Source: Thermoguttaceae bacterium (GTDB lineage Bacteria; Planctomycetota; Planctomycetia; Pirellulales; Thermoguttaceae). From it: a stretch of 10,975 bases of DNA. The stretch's first letter is position 1. The number at the start of each line of letters is the position of its first letter. Shown here piece after piece: positions 6,447 to 10,975 of this stretch. Under the pieces are notes generated by a model. The model saw only the letters and a list, made by a program, of their open reading frames with translations, did not search any database and had not been told where the DNA came from. Both the position numbers and the translations under genes were made by a program. The stretch is from contig JAFYVO010000203.1 in assembly GCA_017549085.1 (NCBI GenBank), positions 1 through 10,975 on the forward strand, given 5' to 3'.

Positions 6447-7112
6447 ATGCCTCGCCGTTCGCCTCAACGTCGTTTCGCCGTGTCCCTCGACGACGCGGAA
6501 CTTACCTTTAACGCGGCGCATTTTGTCGCTTTCCCTTTGGCGGTTCCCGCTTCGAGCGCCGATTCGTTCGCCTTCGACGCGGCGACGCAACAGGTCGTCC
6601 GTATTAATAACGACGACGTCCTCGCGACGGCGGCGGTGCGGCCCCCTTCCGAACCGGCTTGGTTCGGCGAACCGATTCACGGGCACGACTTCCGCGTTTC
6701 GGTTCGGGTCGAGGGGCCTCGCGACGCGTCCGGGTGCGTTCTCGACTTTATCGCGGCGCGGCGTTCGCTCCTAGAAATCGCGGCAACTTGGAACCATCGA
6801 ACGATCTTGGCGACCCGCGCTCCGGAAACGGAATACCGCGAAGTCTCGCCGACGCCGGAAAATCCGGTCGGCGAAATCGTCGTTCTTTGGCGAGGCGCGC
6901 CGGAACCTCGGCGTTGGGTCGTCCCGAGCGACTCGGTCGCTTGGCTCGACGCGCTCAACGCCTCGACGGAAGAACTCGCCTCCGCGTTGCTCGACCGTTG
7001 GCTTGACAAACTCGTTGAAACCGGCGCGCTCCCCTTCCCAATTTCCGATTACCGTTTCGCGCTGCGCCTCGAAGAATCCCCCGGAGCGTTCGCGGAAGTT
7101 ACCCTTGGCTAG
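6447..7112 (+). CDS. 6-pyruvoyl-tetrahydropterin synthase / QueD-family protein, PTPS-III-like, divergent
   Basis: The family converts dihydroneopterin triphosphate to pterin products using a zinc site of three His. Here these are H25 (in FNAAHF), H78 and H80 (in IHGHDF), and the following DFRVSVRVEGPRDASGCVLDF is typical. The usual catalytic Cys before HGH is absent (Gly74), but Glu75 gives ExxHGH. That is the motif of PTPS-III enzymes, which make 6-hydroxymethyl-dihydropterin for folate in place of FolB. Two oddities: about 35 extra residues between the first His and HGH, and the conserved Asp-His of the catalytic relay reads Asn116-His117. NASTEELA (171-178) and E209/E210 match the family's C-terminal elements. 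I chose ATG 6447 (221 residues) over an in-frame GTG at 6396 because the extra 17 residues come from repeat sequence; neither start has an SD. Folate role, or inactive paralogue: undecided. Confidence 0.75.
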   Translation: MPRRSPQRRFAVSLDDAELTFNAAHFVAFPLAVPASSADSFAFDAATQQVVRINNDDVLATAAVRPPSEPAWFGEPIHGHDFRVSVRVEGPRDASGCVLDFIAARRSLLEIAATWNHRTILATRAPETEYREVSPTPENPVGEIVVLWRGAPEPRRWVVPSDSVAWLDALNASTEELASALLDRWLDKLVETGALPFPISDYRFALRLEESPGAFAEVTLG

Positions 7113-7185
7113 CCCAAAGTTAAATAAGACTAATTAAATTTCCAAAAAAATAACGAAAAAGAGCCGTTTCCGCGTTAAAGGCCCC

Positions 7186-7213
7186 TTGCGCCGACGCAAA
7201 AATCGAACATAAT
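7186..7213 (+). promoter_or_regulatory. Candidate promoter for asd
   Basis: TTGCGC (7186-7191) and CATAAT (7208-7213) are separated by 16 bp. The -10 matches 5 of 6 consensus bases and the -35 only 3 of 6. It predicts a start near 7220 and a leader of about 143 nt that contains the alternative hairpins described next. No terminator was seen after the PTPS gene, so read-through from it is also possible. Confidence 0.45.
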
Positions 7214-7232
7214 AAGTCGCGTCTTGCAAAAA

Positions 7233-7304
7233 GCGACGGTAAAACGTCAATTTTTATTAGGCGCAACTAACTTTAAGATTTACCGTCGACGGAGTTACCG
7301 TCGC
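7233..7304 (+). promoter_or_regulatory. asd leader with mutually exclusive hairpins
   Basis: CGACGGTAAA (7234-7243) is complementary over 10 bp to TTTACCGTCG (7279-7288). The one-base-shifted GCGACGGTAA (7233-7242) is complementary over 10 bp to a second copy, TTACCGTCGC (7295-7304). In addition CGACGG (7287-7292) and CCGTCG (7298-7303) form a 6-bp hairpin with a 5-nt loop. These three pairings compete. This is the layout of a switching leader, but it does not match any riboswitch I recognise, including the lysine riboswitch. The same three 9-mers could instead be a DNA operator. Confidence 0.5.
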
Positions 7305-7363
7305 GTTCCCTAAATTTTTGACGACGCTCGCATCGGCGCCGTCCTAACCGCAAGGAGTCCGCT

Positions 7364-8377
7364 ATGTACGATTCCGTCGCCGTCGTCGGAGCCACCGGAG
7401 CCGTCGGAACGCTCGCCATTCGCATGCTTCAAGAACGTAAGTTCCCGTACAAGAAGATGAAATTCTTGGCGTCGCAACGCAGCGTCGGCAAAGAAATTAT
7501 GTTCAACGGCGAACCGATCAAAGTCGAGTTGCTCTGCCCGGAAGCGTTTGACGACGTCGATCTCGTCATCGCCAGCACGCCGGACGATATCGCTCGCGAC
7601 TTCATCCCGGAAGCTCGCAAACGCGTTAAGGTTATCGTCGACGAAAGCGGTTACTGGCGCATGTATCCGGACGTTCCGCTCGTCATTCCGGAAGTCAACG
7701 CCGAAGACATTCGCAAACACAAGGGCTTGATCTCGAGCCCGAACTGCTCGACGACGCAATTGGTCGTCGCGCTCAAACCGCTGCACGACTACGCTCGCGT
7801 CCGCCGCGTCATCGTCAACACCTACCAAGCGACGAGCGGCGCCGGCCTCCCGGGGAACCGCGACCTCGTTTCGACCTCGAAGGCTTGGCTCGAAGGCGAA
7901 ACCTACCGCGAATGCGAAACGGAAGCGTTCCCGTATCCGATCGGCTTCAACTGCATTCCGCAAATCGGCGGCGAAAAAGAACGCGGCTACACGTCGGAAG
8001 AACTGAAACTTCTGCACGAAACGCGCAAAATTTTGGGCGACTCCGCGATTCAAGTCTGCCCGACCGCCGTCCGCGTTCCGGTCGCGAACTGCCACTCGGA
8101 AAGCGTCGTCGTTGAAACCGAACGCAAAATTACGGTCGAAAAGGCTCGCGAACTCTTCGCCGCCGCGCCGGGCGTCGTCTTGATGGACGACCTTTCGAAG
8201 AAAGAATACCCGACGCCGTACCACTGCCACGACACCGACGACGTTTACGTCGGTCGCATTCGCGAAGATATGACGGCCGCCAACTCCTTGGCGTTCTGGT
8301 GCGTCAGCGACAACCTCCGCAAGGGCGCCGCGACGAACGCCGTTCAAATCGCCGAATGGATTCAAAAGAACCTCTAA
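7364..8377 (+). CDS. asd: Aspartate-semialdehyde dehydrogenase
   Basis: It reduces aspartyl phosphate to aspartate semialdehyde with NADPH, the branch point to lysine/diaminopimelate, threonine and methionine. At 337 residues it has the family's normal length. The N-terminal Rossmann loop is GATGAVG (9-15). The active-site cysteine is C128 in SSPNCSTTQ; Q155 lies in NTYQATSGAG, the substrate-binding region has PQIGGE (199-204), and the acid-base histidine is H244 in NCHSES. The C-terminus ends with the conserved RKGAATNAVQIAEW. The ATG at 7364 is preceded by AAGGAG (7352-7357) with 6-nt spacing, the best SD in the window. It stands alone, with a structured leader before and two hairpins after, so it is probably monocistronic. 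In a diaminopimelate-using organism it would also feed peptidoglycan. Confidence 0.96.
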   Translation: MYDSVAVVGATGAVGTLAIRMLQERKFPYKKMKFLASQRSVGKEIMFNGEPIKVELLCPEAFDDVDLVIASTPDDIARDFIPEARKRVKVIVDESGYWRMYPDVPLVIPEVNAEDIRKHKGLISSPNCSTTQLVVALKPLHDYARVRRVIVNTYQATSGAGLPGNRDLVSTSKAWLEGETYRECETEAFPYPIGFNCIPQIGGEKERGYTSEELKLLHETRKILGDSAIQVCPTAVRVPVANCHSESVVVETERKITVEKARELFAAAPGVVLMDDLSKKEYPTPYHCHDTDDVYVGRIREDMTAANSLAFWCVSDNLRKGAATNAVQIAEWIQKNL

Positions 8378-8395
8378 TCGGTCGGCGCTAAAAAC

Positions 8396-8430
8396 CGGCG
8401 GTTCCTCGACTTAACGTCGACTAGCCGCCG
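8396..8430 (+). other. First hairpin after asd
   Basis: Outer arms CGGCGG (8396-8401) and CCGCCG (8425-8430) enclose inner arms TCGAC (8406-8410) and GTCGA (8416-8420). There is no T tract, so it probably acts with the next hairpin as a 3'-end structure. Confidence 0.45.
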
Positions 8431-8434
8431 TCCT

Positions 8435-8471
8435 CGAAACCGCGTTTTCCCAACGAGAAAGCGCGGTTTCG
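8435..8471 (+). terminator. Probable terminator hairpin after asd
   Basis: CGAAACCGCG (8435-8444) and CGCGGTTTCG (8462-8471) form a perfect 10-bp stem, extended inside by TTTC/GAAA around a 7-nt loop. Only a broken T run follows (GCGTTTCTTGG), so termination may be weak or factor-assisted. Confidence 0.6.
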
Positions 8472-8517
8472 GCGTTTCTTGGCGACCGTCCGCCGCTTTC
8501 CGTCGCCCATTCGCCGC

Positions 8518-8796
8518 AATCGACGCCAACCGCTCAACCTCCTTAACCTTCCCAACATCGCGAACAAGCGCAAGTTTCCCCATCTACCCAAACGCCGCCG
8601 ACAAATCTAACTCCCCCAATCTCCCAAACGCCGCCGACAACCCTAACTTCCTTAATCTCCAAAAAGCCGCCGATAAATCCAACTTCCCCAATCCCCCCAA
8701 ACGCCGCCAATAAGTCCAACCTCCCTAATCTTTCCAAACGCCGCCAATAAGCGCCCAACTCCCCCAATTTCCCAAGCGCCGAACAAGTTTCCGTTA
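8518..8796. repeat. Degenerate tandem repeat array, 36-38-bp units
   Basis: Units can be laid out at 8518, 8554, 8590, 8626, 8662, 8699 and 8736, with a partial one from 8774; unit lengths are 36, 36, 36, 36, 37, 37 and 38. The five best units begin AAACGCCGCC or close to it, then have an A-rich stretch, TAAC or CAAC, and a C-rich end with AAT. The first, second and last are more decayed. One unit frame reads as a 12-residue peptide repeat (NAADKSNSPNLP), but 37- and 38-bp units and stops break it, so it is not coding. The plus strand is strikingly poor in G outside the GCCGCC core. No unique spacers separate the units. Confidence 0.85.
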
Positions 8797-8861
8797 AAAT
8801 AGCGAAATCGCGCAAAAAACGCCGACTCGCCGGAAAAAGCGGAAGTTCCGAAAAATCGCCG

Positions 8862-8890
8862 TATACAAAAGGGGGAAAATTTCGTATAAT
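8862..8890 (+). promoter_or_regulatory. Promoter for the VWA membrane-protein gene
   Basis: TATACA (8862-8867) and a perfect TATAAT (8885-8890) are 17 bp apart, the best sigma-70-type promoter in the window. Transcription should begin near 8897, giving a leader of about 60 nt that turns T-rich before the start codon. It lies just downstream of the repeat array. Confidence 0.65.
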
Positions 8891-8958
8891 CGGACGCCGT
8901 CGGAGCGTCGCGCGCCGACCGAACCGTTTTCATTTCGCGTTTTTCGTTTGCCTTTTTT

Positions 8959-10975
8959 ATGCCGCGCCTTTCCTTTCAACCGCTTGGCGACAGTTGGACG
9001 CTCGTCGCCGTTTTGCTCGCCGCGCTCGTCGTCGGACTCGTCCTTTTCCGCTCGAACGACGCGACTCTTTCGCGCTTTCGCCGTCGCGTCTCGTTGACGC
9101 TTCGCTTGACGCTCGTCGCGATTTTCGCCGTTTTGTTTGCGCGTCCGTCCGTCGTAAGCGTCGAAAAAGAAGAACTTCCGGCGTCGTTCGTCTTCCTCTG
9201 CGACCTTTCGGAGAGTATGTCGATTCGCGACGAAGCCGACGGAACGAGCCGCTTTGAAGCGATGAAAGCCGGGTTCGCCGCCGTTCGCGACCAACTTCGC
9301 GACCTTTCGGAACGGTTCGACGTTCGCGTCTTGGGGTTCGGCGACGCGACCGAGGAACTCGAACTCGTCGACGGCGAAATTCGTTTCCCGAACGCGCCGA
9401 CCGGTTCCGAAACGCCGCTCGGGGACGCGCTCGCCGAAACGCTCCGCGCGACCGCGGGCGCCCGAACGCTCGGAGTCGCCGTTATTTCGGACGGAACGCA
9501 GCGAACGAAAGCCGCCGACTCGCCGTCGCCGCAAGACGTCGCGCTCCGTTGGCGCGACGCCGAACGCCCGATTTACGCGCTTCCGCTCGGCTCCGCGGAG
9601 GGTTCCCCGACGACGCGCGACGTCGCCGTCCTCGACCTGCGCTCGAACGACCGCGTTTTTCTCGGGAACGAGCTGACCGTCTCCGGGCAAGTTCGCGTTC
9701 TCGGCTTGGCCGGGCGGAAAATCCCGCTCGCGCTGTCGCTCGAAACATCGCCGGGCAAGATGGAAGTCGTCGATTCGACGGAACTTGCGCCGACCTCGAA
9801 CGACGCGACGCTCTCGTATCGCTTCGTTTGCGCTCCGAAAACCGCCGGACAGTGGAAGCTGCGCGTCGCCGCGACGCCGCAAGAAGGAGAACTCGCCGAC
9901 TCCAACAACGAACTCGGCGCGTTCGTCGCCGCGATCGACGGCGGCCTCGACGTTCTATATATCGAAGGGACAAGACGTTACGAACAGAACTTTATCCGCG
10001 CCGCGCTCGACGAAGCGTCCGACGTTCGCGATCGATATTGGCGACCGTCGACAGCCGCGTTGGTCGCCCGACTTCCGGACGCGACCGAAGCGGAACGCGT
10101 CGCCGCGCTGACGCGTTCGCGAAAATCGCTGATCGAAACGTTCTTTACTCCCGGCAAATACGCGGCTTACGTCTTGGGGGACGTCGACGCGGCGGCGTTT
10201 CAGCCGAACGAATTGAAGGCGCTCGCCGAACTCGTCGAGAACGGCGCCGGACTCGTCGTTCTCGCCGGGGAGCGTTCGCTCGGCGCGGGCGGGTACGCCG
10301 AGACGCCGCTAGCGGACGTTTTCCCGGTCGCGACGCGGAGCGCCGACCGTTTGCCGCTCGACTCCGACCTCGCCGACTTTGACGCCGCGTCGCCGGACTC
10401 GCAAAAACTCCGATTCGACGGAGAGTTCCGCGTCGCGCCGAACGTTCGCGCCGGGCGCCCGGACTTTGTCGCGCAACTCAACCTCGACCCGAAAAAGAAC
10501 GCGGAAAGTTGGGCGAAGCTCCCGCCGACGTCAAGCGTCTACCGCCTCGGGACGCCGAAACCGGGCGCGACGACGGCGCTCGTCGCAACCGACGCGACGG
10601 CGAAAGAGTTGCCGCTTCTTGTGTTAAACCGCTTCGGCGACGGTCGCGTCGCGGCGCTGGCGACCGACTCGACTTGGCGCTGGCGGATGCGCGGCTTCGA
10701 AGACGAACACCGCAAGTTTTGGCGGCAACTGCTCTTATGGACGGCGAAAATGGACGAGCTTCTCGAAGGGGAACTCGCGGTCGAACTCGAACGGAGCCGA
10801 TTCGCGCCGGGGGAAAACGTCGATTTCCGCGTCGTTTACCGCCCGAAAGCCGGGGAAGACCTGTCGAAAATGAAGGCGAAAGCGACCGTCGTCGGGCCGG
10901 ACGGCGAACGAACCGACGTCGAACTCGCCGACGCAAACGGCGTTTGGACGGGAACTTACCGCGGCGCCGGAACGG
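8959..10975 (+). CDS. Membrane protein with VWA domain and amidotransferase-fold domain (C-terminus beyond the window)
   Basis: 672 residues are visible and the frame stays open at the window end. Two N-terminal membrane helices (about 12-31 and 46-62) precede a von Willebrand factor A domain (about 76-215). Its metal site is complete: D82-x-S84-x-S86, T152 and D178. A beta-rich linker follows. The segment from about 396 to 460, KYAAYVLGDVDAAAF then GAGLVVLAGERSLGAGGY, resembles the class I glutamine amidotransferase fold but shows no nucleophilic Cys. RVAALATDSTWRWRMRGFEDEHRKFWRQLL (about 558-587) is typical of large planctomycete proteins of this architecture. Such genes often sit beside MoxR ATPase, DUF58 and BatA genes, but here nothing of that kind lies upstream and the gene has its own promoter. 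The ATG at 8959 has no SD, only T-rich sequence. The molecular role is unknown; a cell-envelope or surface-complex function is inferred. Confidence 0.82.
   Translation, partial: MPRLSFQPLGDSWTLVAVLLAALVVGLVLFRSNDATLSRFRRRVSLTLRLTLVAIFAVLFARPSVVSVEKEELPASFVFLCDLSESMSIRDEADGTSRFEAMKAGFAAVRDQLRDLSERFDVRVLGFGDATEELELVDGEIRFPNAPTGSETPLGDALAETLRATAGARTLGVAVISDGTQRTKAADSPSPQDVALRWRDAERPIYALPLGSAEGSPTTRDVAVLDLRSNDRVFLGNELTVSGQVRVLGLAGRKIPLALSLETSPGKMEVVDSTELAPTSNDATLSYRFVCAPKTAGQWKLRVAATPQEGELADSNNELGAFVAAIDGGLDVLYIEGTRRYEQNFIRAALDEASDVRDRYWRPSTAALVARLPDATEAERVAALTRSRKSLIETFFTPGKYAAYVLGDVDAAAFQPNELKALAELVENGAGLVVLAGERSLGAGGYAETPLADVFPVATRSADRLPLDSDLADFDAASPDSQKLRFDGEFRVAPNVRAGRPDFVAQLNLDPKKNAESWAKLPPTSSVYRLGTPKPGATTALVATDATAKELPLLVLNRFGDGRVAALATDSTWRWRMRGFEDEHRKFWRQLLLWTAKMDELLEGELAVELERSRFAPGENVDFRVVYRPKAGEDLSKMKAKATVVGPDGERTDVELADANGVWTGTYRGAGT

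Noticed and set aside
7220..7363. Lysine riboswitch before asd
   Set aside because: The leader is shorter than the usual lysine riboswitch and I could not find its conserved core or five-helix junction; only the alternative hairpins are clear.
7310..8365. A 351-codon open frame on the minus strand opposite asd
   Set aside because: Antisense of a complete, motif-perfect asd; same composition effect.
8518..8796. CRISPR array, suggested by the roughly 36-bp period
   Set aside because: The units are directly adjacent with no unique spacers, they vary along their whole length, and no cas gene is in the window.
8543..8815. Repetitive Gly/Ile/Val-rich protein on the minus strand across the array
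   Set aside because: Unit lengths of 37 and 38 bp shift the repeat out of frame, and no SD or recognisable domain is present.
8794..9882. A 362-codon open frame on the minus strand opposite the VWA gene
   Set aside because: Arg-rich, low-complexity translation, and the plus-strand frame encodes clear membrane helices and a complete VWA metal site.

Overview
The window reads as one stretch of bacterial chromosome, probably from an uncultured anaerobic member of the Planctomycetota. The grounds are indirect. The six-domain S1 protein starts MVNR. The two-helix/VWA/amidotransferase-fold membrane protein at the right end is of a type I associate with planctomycetes. Several genes lack a Shine-Dalgarno (SD) sequence, and codon use is CG-rich (GCG, ACG, TCG, GTC, GAC) yet prefers GAA and CAA. 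No phage, plasmid, insertion sequence, CRISPR, tRNA or rRNA sequence was seen. The lineage is an inference; the anaerobic lifestyle rests on the two oxygen-sensitive or oxygen-scavenging systems at the left end.

Layout. (1) 1-2656, plus strand: the end of iorA and all of iorB, which together encode the 2-oxoacid (indolepyruvate) ferredoxin oxidoreductase, then an A-type diiron flavoprotein (FprA) that reduces O2 or NO. (2) 2920-3886, plus: two small heat-shock proteins 16 bp apart, ending at a bidirectional terminator. (3) 4076-5848, minus: rpsA (ribosomal protein S1) with a structured leader. (4) 5849-6446: a 598-bp intergenic region with several AT-rich inverted repeats and a C-rich repeat tract. 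(5) 6447-7112, plus: a divergent 6-pyruvoyl-tetrahydropterin synthase homologue carrying the ExxHGH motif of PTPS-III enzymes. (6) 7364-8377, plus: asd, behind a leader whose segments can form mutually exclusive hairpins. (7) 8378-8958: two strong hairpins, a degenerate 36-38-bp tandem repeat array and a good promoter. (8) 8959 to the end, plus: the VWA membrane protein, cut by the window edge.

How it fits together. The genes are mostly ordinary housekeeping and stress functions: amino-acid fermentation, oxygen detoxification, protein folding, translation, pterin/folate and lysine-threonine-methionine/peptidoglycan precursors. The less ordinary material is mainly between genes: the asd leader, the rpsA leader hairpin, and a C-rich repeat family that appears as an array before the VWA gene, as a likely single copy after fprA and as a relative before the PTPS gene. 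Among proteins, the PTPS homologue is the most unusual. I found no clear multi-gene system that is new.
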